64,000 nt of DNA from Enoplosus armatus (GCF_043641665.1 NC_092180.1:27815391-27879390); one strand, 5' to 3'; shown: positions 22,507 through 35,241, numbered from the stretch's first letter. A program made the numbers and translations. The notes: generated from the letters alone by a model not told the origin.

Positions 22507-23040
22507 AGAGAATATTGTAACAACTTTAATCTAGGTAATCTAGGTCTCAGCCATGAGTACTTGGGGGGTCACCTTTTCACCATCTATATCTATACAGTAT
22601 ATCTCAGTGCATTCATTTTACACTGTTGTATACTGTATATATCTTGATGAAATGATGCTATTCATCATCTCTATACATACTTACATTACTGTACACACTT
22701 TTTGCACTTCTGGGTAGATGCACAACTGTCTTGCAGTACTTGCTGGAGATGTACCCCTATTAGAGGATGTATAAGAGTGATTTTACCAATCAGAGGCTTC
22801 TCTCTCACCATAGGAAGTCTATTTACAGTGGAGGCAGATGAACACACAAAGGACAACCACCCACACTGGGTCACTGGGTCAATAATTTGGGCCGCTAGTG
22901 TGTTAATGTGGGTTACAGGTTTGTGACGTGGGAACATTTGATTAGCACTGTTCCAAATAGACAACTTAAAGTGATCATATTTATAGCAACTTCCAGGGTT
23001 AACAGCTGCTTGGAGTTAAGGGCACTGGTATCTAACCAGT

Positions 23041-23333
23041 GGGCGGCATGGTGGCGCAGTGGTTAGCACTGTCGCACGGGAGGTGAAAGCTGGTTAGAGC
23101 GGGTTGGGGCTTCGATCCCCGGTTGCCCCCGTCATGTCGAAGTGTCCTTGAGCAAGACACTGAACCCTAAGTTGCTCCCGATGGAGACCAGCACCTTGCA
23201 TGGCAGCTCGGTCGACATTGGTGTGTGAATGTGTGAGTGAATGGGTGAATGAGACTTAGCTGTAAAGCGCTTTGGGAACCGTGAAGGTTGAAAAGCGCTA
23301 TATAAGTGAGATCATTTACCATTTCATTTACCA
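23041..23333 (+). repeat. Fish interspersed repeat (SINE-like, tRNA-like 5' part)
   Basis: Begins GGCGGCATGGTGGCGCAGTG then GTTAGCACTGTCGC, a well-known fish repeat start. TTCGATCCCCGG is B-box-like, and CCTTGAGCAAGACACTGAAC is a second hallmark. It ends AAGCGCTATATAAGTG with a short CATTTACC repeat. It has no coding capacity, and an RNA polymerase III origin is inferred from the box-like motifs. Confidence 0.75.
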
Positions 23334-24204
23334 ATACTGACAATTTGTTTTACTACAGTTACAGGAACAGTTAGATGCTACATGTCTTGTAAAAGGGCAC
23401 ATTGGTGTGACAGTTTCAGGACTGTTTGAATGCCGTGGAGTTCTTGTTCACTGTTTAGCGTTTTGCACCAAAAAGCTTTGTGTGTGTCCTTGATGTTGAA
23501 TGCATTCCCTTCCTTGCAGTCCTCTCAGTCCGGCATTTTGTTTGCCCATTGCTACTTTTATGGGGTCTTTACCACCACCCGTCGATCAGTGGCGCGAGAT
23601 ACAGAGAAACGAAACCCAACCAACTCATCAAAACTTTGCTGCACGGAGTTGTGTGATCAAAAACTACATAGGGTACCTTTTTGCTCCAAGGACCTGATAG
23701 TGTTAATTGAAATTGATAAATGAAATGTAAATGTCATTGTAGGACCTCTAGAGATGTTTCATATAGCTGTGGTCTGTGAGGCACAGAGAAGATAGATATT
23801 GTTGTCCTGAAGGAAATTTGTCACACATACAGTATCATCAACAATGGGGAACTAGAAATGGTAAATGGCATCATCCATCCAACACGTTGGACTGAAGTTG
23901 AAACAATACTTCATTTAGCGAATAGGGTGTAAATGCAAGGGTATTATATACTCCCCAATCCCTGCTGTGGTGCGCTTGGTGTTTCTCTGTTCGGAGTGAT
24001 GAGGTCAGAGCTTATCAATAAGTAAATGTCAACTTTATATTTTATATACTTAAATAATAGTCTTATAGTTAATAGTTAATTCACACATTTGCACAAGCAT
24101 TCGGGAAACCCACGCAGACGTGGGGAGAACATGTAAAAAGAAAACAAGGCGATAACTACGCCTCCTCGCTGCCCCTGCATCATATCAGCAGTATGTTAAA
24201 TGAT

Positions 24205-24770
24205 CTGATCGCACAGACCACATTTGGTGGTGGTCCGGGCCGCATATGGCCACATTCTTTTAGCAGTGTGTACGCAAATGTGTCCTGGGCCACACTGAAG
24301 GACCGCCTAGTCAACTGCACATGCGGAAATACCTACTCATTGGCTCGTTAACATGCGAAGCAACAAGAAGAGGCCACAACAACAGGCTTTACTTGTTGCT
24401 AAAGTAACCGCTAACTGTGTCTGCCGTGAGCTAGTTAGCTCGGTTAGCCGTGCAGCTAGCGGTCCTATTAGCTTAGCTGACTCTTTCCGGACTGGGAACT
24501 CAGAACACGGGGGGAAGTGTCGGTGTCTACACCGCTAGCAAAGGAAATTTGAACCGTCAGGAGGATGAGGTTTAATAAAGCTAATTAAGCTTTATTTAAG
24601 CTTTAAAGGACATAAGACTGCTAGCTGCAAGGCTAACTGTTTGATCCGATTGCAAGTGGCCACTTGCATGTTAATGCCTGATGTGAACTTGGAGTTACTT
24701 GGAGCTGTCCATTTTGTGATCACCCACCCAGGACACACGTTACAGCCAGGTGTAAACAGGGCCTAAGAAA
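24205..24770. repeat. Possible degraded DNA-transposon remnant
   Basis: GGTCCGGGCCGCATATGGCC near the start and CAGGTGTAAACAGGGCC near 24748-24764 each resemble terminal sequences of fish non-autonomous DNA transposons. They may belong to one element or two. Between them is a GCTAGC/TTAGC-rich stretch typical of fish repeats. Ends and target duplications are unresolved. Confidence 0.3.
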
Positions 24771-24839
24771 CAGATTCTGGGAGAGGAGGGTAAAGTTGAG
24801 GACAAAGAGGAGAGGAAAAGTGATTTTCTCATCTGCACC

Positions 24840-25175
24840 ACCCCAGCAGCACCGCCGAGCTCCTTATTGAAACAAATACATCCTCAAAACATTACCCAAC
24901 ACTTAATACTCGTTTCACTTTGTGCAGGCAGAGAGCTCCCGCGAATTCATCGCAACTAAACTTTTGCAGCTCCCTGAGTCGATATGCATCTTTTGAAGAG
25001 TGTGCATACATCTAGTCCCCTGAACACAATAGCAGAAGGGAACAAGGCGAGGTATCTTTCTCTATCTCCCCCCCTTGCCACAGCTCCAGCACAGAATGTT
25101 CTCCCTAGATTGAATCTGAGCATCACTGCAGCAAACACAATGGCCCTTAATAGCACCAGCCGTTTGTTTGAGGGA
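24840..25175. promoter_or_regulatory. Candidate conserved non-coding element
   Basis: Unique sequence including TCCTTATTGAAACAAATACA, CCCAACACTTAATACTCG, GTCGATATGCATC and GAATCTGAGCATCACTGCAG. There is no repeat similarity and no reading frame worth calling. Inferred regulatory only. Confidence 0.3.
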
Positions 25176-25583
25176 TGCCGATTACACCGCCATCATAACC
25201 CACTTCACTTAGCTCACTCACTCACAGACAGACAGAGAGGACAAAACAAAATGGGGAGGGAGGGAGGGAGGGGCAGAATGAAGGGAGAGAGTTTGAGCCT
25301 TCTCTAGTACTTCAGGTTATTAATAACAGTACATTTGCGGGTACTCTCGTTTCTTTTTCTTTCTTTTTTTTCCTCTTTATCTCTTATTCAATTTGAGATG
25401 CTCTGAATCAAATCAAACATATGGGGTTTAAAAGAGGTGTGGGGAGTATCAATAGGTAAAAGGCCAGGAATTAAAGAGGAAACAATCTATTTGAAGCACT
25501 CACTGGTATACACATGGGGTTAGCGGGAGTGAGTGCACAGTCTACTTATATTGTGTAAAGACGGACACATGCACACTAAAGTA

Positions 25584-25609
25584 TACACACACACACACAC
25601 ACACACACT
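25584..25609. repeat. (AC)n microsatellite
   Basis: Uninterrupted AC tract preceded by TAT. Confidence 0.95.
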
Positions 25610-25639
25610 CACACAGATGTGAGGTGAGAATGCAACGAG

Positions 25640-27450
25640 GCAACGCAGGGCGCACGGAAGCAGCGACTTTGTGTTTGGCAATCTGACACAGGATTTGGAG
25701 CCTCTCTGGCTTTCTGATATTACATTGTTTGCTCCGGAGCCACACAAAGGGGATTGCTACAAGTTTGGAGGCTTTGGATGTTCCAGTTGTCTGAATTTCC
25801 CGATAAGCTACTCGGCGGCACACAATGAAGGGTCCCTTTTATTCGTGTGCAGTTTAATTTCACACTCTCTTACATTACGTTAAGTCCGAGAGGCAGAATA
25901 TCTCATCCCATTTTACACTTAGGGAGAGCAAGTTATGCCCCCAAACAACTCAATTTTTTTCTCCCCTCTCCCCGCTTACTTTCTGTTTGTCTCCACGGAC
26001 TTTAAATAAATATAAATCAAGCTTGGTTTTATCTCCGGGGAGATGTTTAGGTAAAAAGCGAGAGTTTGCGTTTTGAATTGCATGGCTTGGAAAAACTTTG
26101 GAAAGGATGTATGAACCTGAGTTGGTGTGCAAGATTGAAATTGACTTCTGCTGAGCAATTTAGAGACACACGGGGTATATTTTTCTGTGGATTAAGAATT
26201 AAAGAGAGGCTCTTTCTCTATTTCACTCATGTGTGCGCACACACACACACGGCCCTGTCTTTGTGGCACTGTGAGGACACCAGACCAGAACATGAATTCT
26301 AGGAACCACTCTTTCTGAAGGTTGTAACAACACTGGAAAAAAAAAAAAAAAATCAGGCAGTATCTTGGAGTGGTCATGAACAGAGATGTCCCTTCCAATT
26401 ATCAGTCAGACAAAGTGGAGTTCCCTTACAAGACTAGATCTTTGTCAGTTATTTCGGTATAAGTGAGGTCAGTACATACGCACTCTCTGGTTTTTCTTTC
26501 TTCGTAAGTACCACTTAACACACATTTTGGAGAAGCACTTCACACCTTTGACTGTCAAGCTGTGGAATCATGATGCAGATAAGCAATTTCTGTCAAAATG
26601 TAGGTCCTGTCAAGGAACTGTACTCATACTTACATTCATTTTCTGAGTACTGGTACAGTTTTAATAAATATTTAGGCTACTACAGTATTATTAGTCTCTT
26701 AACCTGCTGTGGCACCTGGCATGGATGTAGTAGCCACCAGAATTGTCCCTTTCTTTAGTGAGCCGCTTCCACTCTCCTTTGGTCCATTTATCCAGGAATT
26801 TTATATGAGATTATATAGCCATTTAAGTTATATATTCGTAATATGAATTGTATTAATCCTTATCATAGATGAAAGCTCTCCTGTTGATCGACTCGAGTCA
26901 GTTAGAATTTGCTACTCTGTTAGACTGATACAATCATGAGTGAAAAAACGTCAGACCAAGACCGTTGAATACAAAGCTGTCATAAACTGTTTACAATGGA
27001 AATGAAAAGAACAATTAAAGATTGCATGCCATCATAAAATATTCTATTTCAGTACTTTATGTGCTTCAGATTATCTACACTCCTGGCCCTGTATTAGCAG
27101 TACAATCCTGTTTTCTTTACTTGCTTGGTTGAGTCTAACAGACGCTGCTCCGAATGAGAGGTTTAAGCCAGAGGATACATTTGAAATTTGAAATTTCTTT
27201 TACTTAAATTGCTGGAATATTGAGGCAACTCAAATCCGTCACATGCTGGGTATCAGACTTCAAAACTTTAGCTTTCAACAATCCACGTGTCCAGCAACTC
27301 TGAAGGGCCAAAGTTGCTATCATTCACCCATGTACTCTGGTCTGTGCCCCCCATCTGATCTCTGTCACATTACTCTCAACTGGTGTGAAGCAGTAATGTG
27401 TTATCAGTAATAAAATGACTTTCTTTCTTGAAGTTAGTGCTACAATTATT
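25640..27450. other. Non-coding stretch with a possible regulatory block near 25860-26170
   Basis: Positions 25860-26170 are unique and AT-rich (TAAATATAAATCAAGC, GTTTTGAATTGCATGG). A run of A is at 26337-26352. The remainder to 27450 is AT-rich with no repeat family or exon recognised. Confidence 0.3.
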
Positions 27451-27456
27451 TACTGT

Positions 27457-27730
27457 TTCAGGTTCAGTTTTATTGTCATTATACACAACAGGATTGCACA
27501 CTGAAAGGCAGTTGGTTGTGGCCCCCTTCATACTACAAACACATAAAATGTAGAAACAGATATTCAAACATTTAAATTAGAATAGAATATGAGCAATAAA
27601 AAAGGCAATAGAATTGAACCAACCATATACAAGTAGCACTAAAATAAAAAATGAAAAGGGAAGCTAAATGATATTGTATATAAATTATATATAATATGAG
27701 GGTAGTGCAAAAGGTAATGGCATGGTAATG
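27457..27730 (-). mobile_element. LINE-like 3' tail, minus orientation
   Basis: GGTTCAGTTTTATTGTCATT then ATACACAACAGGATTGCACA is the reverse complement of a frequent fish retrotransposon end, followed by an A-rich block with AGAATAGAATATGAGCAATA and GTAGTGCAAAAGGTAATG. No reverse-transcriptase frame is present. Confidence 0.6.
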
Positions 27731-27739
27731 TGCATAACA

Positions 27740-29090
27740 CAAAGTTCCATGTCATTTGTTTATGGTTGGAGTTGGGGAGTCAGCTCTAGAGTGGAGGAGG
27801 TGTGACAGCCAATCCAAACTGGCTGGGGTCGGTTTTGTTACAAAGTCCAATATCCAGTTGCACTGGACTGTACTCTGTACTGTAAGTTTGCAGTTCGCAA
27901 ATCACCCCCCTCGAAGCAGGTGACACTCTCCTGTGACAGTGATGTGTTCAAAATGTCATTCATGACGTGTCCTTAGTACACGGCCGGAAATCAGGCACAG
28001 CAGCTTTACTCGCATTCACTCTCAACAGGGTTTAAATTCCAGTTTTGGCAGTCGAGATCTGGTTTGCTATTCTATATCACGCATAGTGATTCAACTTGTA
28101 CCCACATGACAAACAGAGCTTGGTGTCAGGTGTCATCACATGACCTAAATGTGAACTTGTCAGTCACATGATAACAAATGGTCCCACAGCCTCCGTTCAA
28201 GGACAGTGTTCGGCCTAGGGTGTGAATGACCTTGATCTTTCTTTGGGTATCAACTGGCTGACCTCGACCCTGCTCCGAAAATTTCCATTTAGGTCAGCAA
28301 ATGGAGATGAATGAAGAGGCGGGATGCGGTTCAAAGATCTCATTTGAGTCTAGATTCTCGTCCCCATACATGGTATTTTGTTTTCCAAAGGTCAAGAACC
28401 TCCATGCACAGTCTAGGTTAGAGATTTTTGAGTGGTCAAACCTCATCTGATTCCATACCTGTAATTTAAGACTTTTGGACTTGCACTCCCTAGTAATTGT
28501 TGTGATTGGGGGTATTTTGTAGTTGGTTCTGATTTCTCTGCTCTCCTTCTGTTTCACTCTCTCTCTCTAATGACTGTGGGGGGGACATTTGAAGATGAGT
28601 GAATGGAAATTTCAGCATAGGTCCATCCAGGGATGACAGCCGATTGTCGTGGGTTTATTCCCATGCTGGTCAGAAAAACTCTCTTTTCTGTGTGCGTGTG
28701 TGTACATGTCTCATGTACAGGCAAGTAAAATTCATTTGAGCTGTGGAGATTTGAAGAGATATTATGTCTTAATTCTTGTGCAGTTAATTGAACTAAAACT
28801 ATTTCGACATTACCTTGCTTTCCCCCACATCAGCTTACTATATCACTGAGTAGAAGCTAACATACCACAATATGCTCCAATAAAGTCCTCACACGCTATT
28901 ATAGGCTTCACACTTGTTTGCTCAGCTACTTTGGAGCAAATAGTCTTTGTCAGTGGCTCAAACTGCACCAATTCTCATCAATTCCAATGTGACCTCGATC
29001 TTTTTTTTTTTACATAATTGTGAAGAATGAATATCAATGTACAGTGGCATTAATAGTATATGCTAATGCGTTAGATGTTGGTAGCTTTCC
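27740..29090. other. Non-coding stretch, nothing recognised
   Basis: Mixed-composition DNA with short unrelated open frames. A T run at 29002-29011 is the only simple sequence of note. Confidence 0.4.
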
Positions 29091-29104
29091 TCTGCTCTGT
29101 GGGT

Positions 29105-29260
29105 CCTCCTAGCCATTACGTAGCCCTGAACCGTAACCAGGGGCTTTCCCTTACATTAACCAATAGTTTAAGTTGCCTAACCCCAACCCCAGGTGTTAAC
29201 CATACCTTAACCATAATTGAATTGCCATAACCGCAACCTTTCCTTAACCACAACTGTGTC
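29105..29260. repeat. Degenerate CCTAACC/CCTTAACCAT repeat
   Basis: Repeated TTAACCA, CCTAACCCCAACCCC, CCATAACCGCAACC and CCTTAACCACAAC units form an imperfect C/A-rich satellite-like patch seen in many fish genomes. It accounts for part of the 163-codon minus-strand open frame ending at 29116, which I reject as a gene. Confidence 0.55.
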
Positions 29261-29639
29261 ATAGTTTCCATGCGCAGCTCTCGTAGCGAGCAATATTTTC
29301 TAAAATGTTGGCACCGGCTGTAAAAAAAACCCCCAACAACATGAACGTAATCCAAGATTTCGCAGAATCGTCCAACCTCGCAATTTGATTCAACAGACCC
29401 TTTCAAACTAATGACCTTCCCAATTTCCCCATACCACCCACTTTCTGCATATTTTGCTCCACTTATGTTTTTCACCAATGGCATCGTACACTCTGTGTAC
29501 TGCAGTTTCACTTTATTCAAGTAATTTTTCCTTTTTGTCTTTATTAAGTGCCCAGACACTGGGTTGGTTGCCTTAAGAGTGATAGAAGGAAAGGGAAAGA
29601 GATACATATATGTTGGAATAAAGAGCAGGGGGGCGGCAG

Positions 29640-29730
29640 AGAGAGAGGAGAAACAGTGGTCTTGTTTTAATTAGTGTGGCATTATCTAAGCCTGTTAATT
29701 AACCCCCTAAGGCCCTCTGCATGGAGATCA
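29640..29730. promoter_or_regulatory. Candidate conserved non-coding element
   Basis: CTTGTTTTAATTAGTGTGGC and CTGTTAATTAACCCCCTAAG give two homeodomain-type TAATTA cores in a short unique block. Inferred. Confidence 0.3.
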
Positions 29731-30167
29731 GAAGAAAAGGAGGAGAGAAAGCGAAAGAGGATTTCGGCGGGTGGAGGTGTGTGGGTGTGGGAGGCTATAT
29801 CACACCACTGCCACAAACATGCCCATGTTTCACCACATGTGTAATTATCTTATCTCTAGTGCAGCGAGGGAGAGTAAAAGAAAGGATTCAAACTAGAGTC
29901 TGGACTTTACACACTTGAAAAGAAAAGACGGTGAAAAGAAATGTGATACAAAGTGCAAAGTGTTTCAGTCTACGTTGGGCTCTCCTCAGTGCAAAATGAG
30001 GCATGCATGACGCGTGACCCTATATGTGGGTTACTCTACAGGTGCACCGAGTGAACGATCTGGGGCTTGATTGAACACACGTGAAGCCTATAGCCAGCAG
30101 GTCAAGTCATTACAAAGACGCTAGAATAATATAATTACATTGACAGCATTGACACATACTTACACAT

Positions 30168-30170
30168 ACT

Positions 30171-30201
<31 letters not shown>

Positions 30202-30210
30202 ATATATACA
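30168..30210. repeat. Compound (TA)n(TG)n(TA)n microsatellite
   Basis: TA tract, GT tract and TA tract in direct succession. The plus-strand Tyr/Ile and Cys/Val peptide across it is an artefact. Confidence 0.95.
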
Positions 30211-30639
30211 AATGTCAGCTTTTACACTGGGAATGGGACCCACTGGTATAAAAAGACAACATGATAACAGAAAACAGGCCACATCTAATTCTTCATTTAA
30301 GCCACTAGGGTGTAGCGTTTTCAGGTAAGAAGGAAAAGCAGAAATGAATTATTCACCAAATGTAAACCCGGAAAAGCAAAAACATTCTCCTCTTGTGTAC
30401 TTAACACTACCTGTGCACCACATATGTCATGTTGTGAACATTTTATCTGTTGATGACATTAGCAAAGAGCATCTTCAACTCTCATCCCCTTTTCTCTTGT
30501 CCGGGACACTAACTCTGTTTTCTCTGGTGGGGCGGTCAGGGACAAAGGACAGCTTTTTAAGCTCAACCCTTGCGTACCAGTATCTTATCTCTACCCATGA
30601 ACACACACTCGCACACATCGGCGTTTCCGTCGCTTCAGA

Positions 30640-30800
30640 AGACGCTGCATTGACTTGATCCTTGCCGTAACCTTTGCCTGAGCCTAAACCTTAGATCAAG
30701 CCTTCACCCTAAAATGTAATGGTTTACGTTATGAGGCATTTTGTCCCCAAAAGGAAACAATTTGACTGTGTAAACAGATGTGTGTCCCCACACAGTCTGC
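30640..30800. repeat. Probable fish repeat with GTCCCCA motifs
   Basis: CGTAACCTTTGCCTGAGCC, TTTTGTCCCCAAAAGG and GTGTCCCCACACAG resemble a microsatellite-associated fish repeat built from AACCTTAACC and TGTCCCCA blocks. Boundaries are approximate. Confidence 0.4.
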
Positions 30801-31944
30801 CATGTCCACAAGCAAACACTCTACTGGACGTAAAGTAAGGATGGACCTTGTCTACATCCCCTTTATGTCTTGTCCCTTTTCTTCCTCTTGTTCTGTCGTC
30901 TGTCTTTTTTTAGTATTCCACTGTTATTTAACAACATGTTCATCAGACATAATGGATGTCCACATCAAAAGCCTGCCAATAACCTCACAAACACATAGCT
31001 TTCAAAGTAAAATAAAATAAGAATTCATTACCTTACCCTTGCAATCAGATATGTTGTTAAAAAGATTACATGCAGGTCAGTCTGCTCTCCGATTTGATTT
31101 GAAGTGTGAGTGAGGGGTGGCGGGAAGGGAAAACGGAGGCAGCCATTGCATCGATGTTGTCACTTACCAAAACTGGGCTTATATTGAGGGGTTTGTGGCC
31201 ATATGTGAAAAATACACCACGGCTCTTGGAAAAGCGACGTCTCGCCCGTGCCTCGTGAGCAGAGCTATCTTAAGACAGCAACAGATGGCAGCCCTGGCAT
31301 CAAATGGCATTTAAGGACGACAGCTTTGGGTTGGATGCCAACACGCTGTTCCTGGTCTTTATGTGCCTCCGTATATGCATGTGCGTGTGTGTGTGTGTGC
31401 GGCGGCGGCGGGCTCCTGCGTGCATGGGCTTGCATGTGTGCACATTGACGCGTGCTTTTATGTGTTTCTACACGCGCGCTGGGTGGGCGCATGTTTGTGA
31501 TTATATGCCCGGCGTGCGCTTTGCGAAAGGTGTAAAACACATAAGCCAGGATTGGTGTGTGTGCATGTGTGTATTAGTGCAGGAGCACGTTTTGTGGGAG
31601 TGTGTGTCTTTTGAATTCATGACCAACATTTGACAGGTTCTGTGTGTAAAGAAAGACACACAATTACATTAGCGTGTCCATACGGTCTATTAGACAGTAA
31701 GATACAAATGTAAAAACACAGCGCAAACCAAGAGTGGGAAGTAGAAACTTATAAATGGCCGTTTAAGTGACGCTATCGCAGAAAAAAAGGGCCGATAATA
31801 AGAGATGCAGCGATACAGACGGAAAGAGTTTGGAGGCAGAGAGACAGAGACACACAGAAGGTGTGAGCAATTAAATGTGCTAAACCATCTGTCCAATAAC
31901 CTGCATGCATGCTGTGGCTCCCAGATTACTCAGCAAACTGCAGC

Positions 31945-31972
31945 AACACACACACACACACACACACACATA
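31945..31972. repeat. (AC)n microsatellite
   Basis: AC tract ending in TATAC. Confidence 0.95.
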
Positions 31973-32182
31973 TACGGACACATGAATGCCAACACATCTA
32001 CACAGAGAAATTGTTTTCAGAGGTCTGAATTTGGGGAGCGGGGTTTTAACCTAAATACGTTTTAAATTGTGCCCTACTGGCCGTTTGTACACAGCAGTGT
32101 TGGACCTGCCTCATTTCCTGTCTAGACAGGATGTTTTTATTCAGGGAGAGATGAATGGCTATGCATCTAGTTTTTTTTTTAA

Positions 32183-32183
<1 letters not shown>

Positions 32184-32221
<38 letters not shown>
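32184..32221. repeat. (ATT)n trinucleotide microsatellite
   Basis: About twelve ATT units directly after a T10 run. Poly-Ile reading frames on both strands are artefacts. Confidence 0.95.
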
Positions 32222-32571
32222 GGCATATATTATCGATAAGAGATTGCACTCATTCTTGTTGGTATGGTTATATTACAACTATGCTAATTTCACTTACCTG
32301 GTATTACTTGCATGCATACATCTTTGTTATAGTTACGTTGTATCTGAAAGGTAGTGTTTGCGCCTTCGATTCAGTGAACCTTCCAAAGCAGCGCTCGGCT
32401 TCTGCTGGAGTTATTGGATTGGGCGTTTAGCTAACTGGATAACCTCATCATCGGGTGAGACCAGTGTGTTCTGCGTTAAATCGTCTTCTGCTCCCATTTG
32501 TACCTCTCATACTTAAATGAGTCAAAAAAACAGAAACTAAAAACAAAAGGACAAATACAAAGCAAAAAAAA

Positions 32572-32734
32572 GGAAGGGAGGAAGTTTGTCCTTGCCACTG
32601 TCTCCAAAGGTCTTGCTCATGGTGGGAACTGCTTGGTCTCTGTAATAACATTACATAGACCTGCTCTATTTGTAAAGTGTCGTGAGATGACTTTCGTTGT
32701 GATTTGGCACTATATAAATAAACTTGAATTGAAA
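32572..32734 (+). mobile_element. Retrotransposon-like 3' tail, plus orientation
   Basis: TTTGTCCTTGCCACTGTCTC, AGACCTGCTCTATTTGTAAA, GTGATTTGGCACTATATAAA and the AATAAACTTGAATTGAA end match an extremely common fish repeat tail. The terminal short direct repeat (TTGAATTGAA) is typical of its 3' end. It is 5'-truncated with no coding sequence. Confidence 0.7.
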
Positions 32735-33339
32735 TCAGAAATGCGTTTGGCCATATCACATGCTTTAAATACTAAAGGTTGTGCATGCAGTGAGAGGAGG
32801 CGCAGTTGAACCGAAGTGCCTCTGATGGGAAAAGGAGAAAACTGTCATAACAGCTCCTTTGGCCACATTACATCATTTTAAAAACAGAGCTCTCTCTCGG
32901 GCCACCAGCGTGTCGATTTCCGTCTATTGACAACCTGCACAAGGTAGCAGGCTCCATCGTCTGATGATCGGGTGAAAACAAGACCTGTGCAACATCGGTG
33001 GAGCTCTTATCCCGCACTACCCAGCACGTCTGGTGAAAGTTGATGAAAAGTGTTGGGAGACGCTGCATGTCTGCGTATTCAACTTGAATCTACACCTCCT
33101 TGTTTCTGGCCTTTTTATAGGTGATTTCTGATCGTGTTTGTGGACGTTTAACGGTAACCGTGAATTCTGATGATTGTAGCAGTGTGTGTATGAAGTTACG
33201 ACTCTGGGAAGAAGTGGTGGGACCTGCATGACTGTATGGGTTTGCGTCCATTGATTTCTTTTTTTTTTTTTTTTTTGTAATACATCTCTTTTATTAAAAA
33301 TTCCTCCCGCTCCCCCAACCCCCCTCCAAAAATAAATAC

Positions 33340-33720
33340 ATTTACATTACTTCAAACATCCTGAGGGGAATTTATCCTTCTCCAGATTCCCTCTGATGAA
33401 TTAAGAGCATTTCCCCCAACGAGCTGGCGCGTTGATAGAAAATTGGCCTGAAGTTTGGGGAATAGTGATTTGGTCTGTTTCCTGGCTTAACTAGAGAAAA
33501 CCAACACGCAAATAACACCAGGGGAGGCACTTAAGGAGAGGAGAGGAAGTGTTGGGGGAGAGGGGTGTAGTGGAAGGAGCTCTTTCAGCATCAAAGCCAG
33601 CTAAAACGTCCCCACCAGGGACTAGGTCCCATGTTAAATACTGAACTAGATTATTAATTGCTCTACCAGCAGGACCTGTTAATAAGAACCCAAAATAGCA
33701 GCTCCTTCCTTTCTGTCTTC
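33340..33720. promoter_or_regulatory. Candidate conserved non-coding elements (two sub-blocks)
   Basis: Unique AT-biased blocks at about 33340-33530 (CTGATGAATTAAGAGCATTT, GATAGAAAATTGGCCTG) and 33620-33710 (TAGATTATTAATTGCTC, CCTGTTAATAAGAACCC), separated by a G-rich purine stretch. Inferred enhancer-like. Confidence 0.35.
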
Positions 33721-33878
33721 AACGCTTGTTCTATTTTCACTTTTTAGGCCTCTTTTCCGGAGTCTGCTTGCCGTTCTTTCTCTTTTTCTTCTTTTTATTA
33801 CGCCTCGCTCAAAGTTTGCTTCACACACTCATTCACTCCTCTTGTCTGCTTGCTCAGTCGCTGACTCACTCGTTGGTT

Positions 33879-33879
<1 letters not shown>

Positions 33880-33923
<44 letters not shown>
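33880..33923. repeat. (AC)n microsatellite
   Basis: AC tract within a CTCACT-rich 500-bp stretch (33820-34130) that is itself an imperfect CTCA-type low-complexity region. Confidence 0.95.
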
Positions 33924-33926
<3 letters not shown>

Positions 33927-34183
33927 TTTTCTCTCAGTCCCTTTTTTTTTCACCCAATCACTCACTCACCTACTGCTTCTTTCACCAACACACTTAGTAA
34001 CTGACTCACTCACTCACTCGTATTGTCTGGTCCGCTCACTTGCTCATGTTTTCTTATGTTTCACTTGTTCACCTGCTTTATGTGAATGAACTCCACACAC
34101 CCGTCCGTTTGCTTCCTCACTCACTCACTCAGCCAGTCATTTGTACCATTTTTCACGGTCCCCATCTTTTGAGGGGTTCACAG

Positions 34184-34246
34184 CGTGTGTGTGTGTGTGT
34201 GCGTGCGTGCGTGTGTGTGTGTGTGTGCGTGTGCGTGTGCGCGCAG
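34184..34246. repeat. (GT)n/(GC) mixed microsatellite
   Basis: GT tract interrupted by GTGC units and ending GCGCGC; potential Z-DNA former. Confidence 0.9.
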
Positions 34247-34365
34247 ACTATATAGACCTCGCCTTATTTATTTTTTTTCTCACTCCCTGCTGAACTGAGG
34301 GAGGCACAATCTGCCGCTGACCTGTCACTGTACACAGAAAATGGATGCCCAACTGCACGCGTGGC

Positions 34366-34381
34366 TGTGTCTGTGTGTGTC

Positions 34382-34428
<47 letters not shown>
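34366..34428. repeat. (GT)n microsatellite ending in (GC)n
   Basis: GT tract with three interruptions, ending GTGCGCGCGCGCAC. Confidence 0.9.
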
Positions 34429-34687
34429 ATAGGCTGTCATCCATGTCTCTCAGCAATAAAAAAAAACGGGGGCTGTGGGAGTTGATAAATGTGCCGGCCA
34501 CCTGCTTCTCACTCACATTCTGACACAAAGAGCATCGGCTGCTCTGCTGTATTAATCATCATGAACTTCCTCTGACCCCCACACACAGCGGTAGCACCTT
34601 AAAGTTAGGGAAACAGTTAGAAAACACACATCAACAGATACTCAAGATATTGCCATGGGGATCCGCATTACTTCCACCACTGTGCAC

Positions 34688-34714
34688 GTATATATATATA
34701 TATATATATATATA
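34688..34714. repeat. (AT)n microsatellite
   Basis: Uninterrupted TA dinucleotide tract. Confidence 0.95.
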
Positions 34715-34796
34715 AAGAATATATAGAAATTATTTTATTAACTGAATCAAACACTCTGAGGACTCCCCCTCAAGGGCCCCCGTGTGTCCCAGGATC

Positions 34797-35035
34797 GCAT
34801 CACTGGTCTAGAGGTTAAAACATCGGGACCGGAAAGGTCTTCAGTTTAAAGCTCCTAGACCCAGGAACAGCTGGGAGAGCTGGGCGATGAAGCGCAATGC
34901 CTCACACTCGGCCCTCACATGCTCAGCCACTGTTGAGTTACCAACTGGGCCGCAGCACTGGAGCCAAACTGCTGGGCGGAGCTGCTCGGTGGCTGACAGT
35001 CAGGGCAGTGGCGCTAAATAAGCAGGATAAAGCTA
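34797..35035 (+). repeat. Degraded tRNA-derived SINE-like repeat
   Basis: GGTCTAGAGGTTAAAACATC followed by GGTCTTCAGTTTAAAGCTCC resembles a decayed A-box/B-box promoter with the usual spacing. The downstream part (GCTGCTCGGTGGCTGAC) recalls the CTGCTCGGTGGCTGCCCACT block of fish SINE-like repeats. It is heavily mutated. Confidence 0.5.
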
Positions 35036-35241
35036 CTGCGCCGTAGCCCCAACTCAAACTGGGCGATTTAAACATCCACGAGGGGGTGATTATAGCGACT
35101 GAGGATCACAACATCTGAACATGCAACAGCCTCAACTACAACTTAATATTGGCTTGGTCAAAAACACTTGATGACCAAAAAGTTCCGTGCACAGTGGTGG
35201 AAGTTATATGTTATATAAATTATGACACATTGTATGTTTCA

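Noticed and set aside
23041..23120. Possible functional tRNA gene
   Set aside because: Box-like motifs are present but no cloverleaf or anticodon stem is evident, and the downstream sequence is that of a dispersed fish repeat.
29116..29607. 163-codon minus-strand open frame
   Set aside because: Partly over a degenerate CCTTAACC repeat, no domain. The adjacent GTTAATTAACC block looks regulatory rather than coding.
31945..34428. Clustered tandem repeats considered as a CRISPR-like array
   Set aside because: They are unrelated dinucleotide and trinucleotide microsatellites with no regularly spaced repeat-spacer structure. The genome is eukaryotic.
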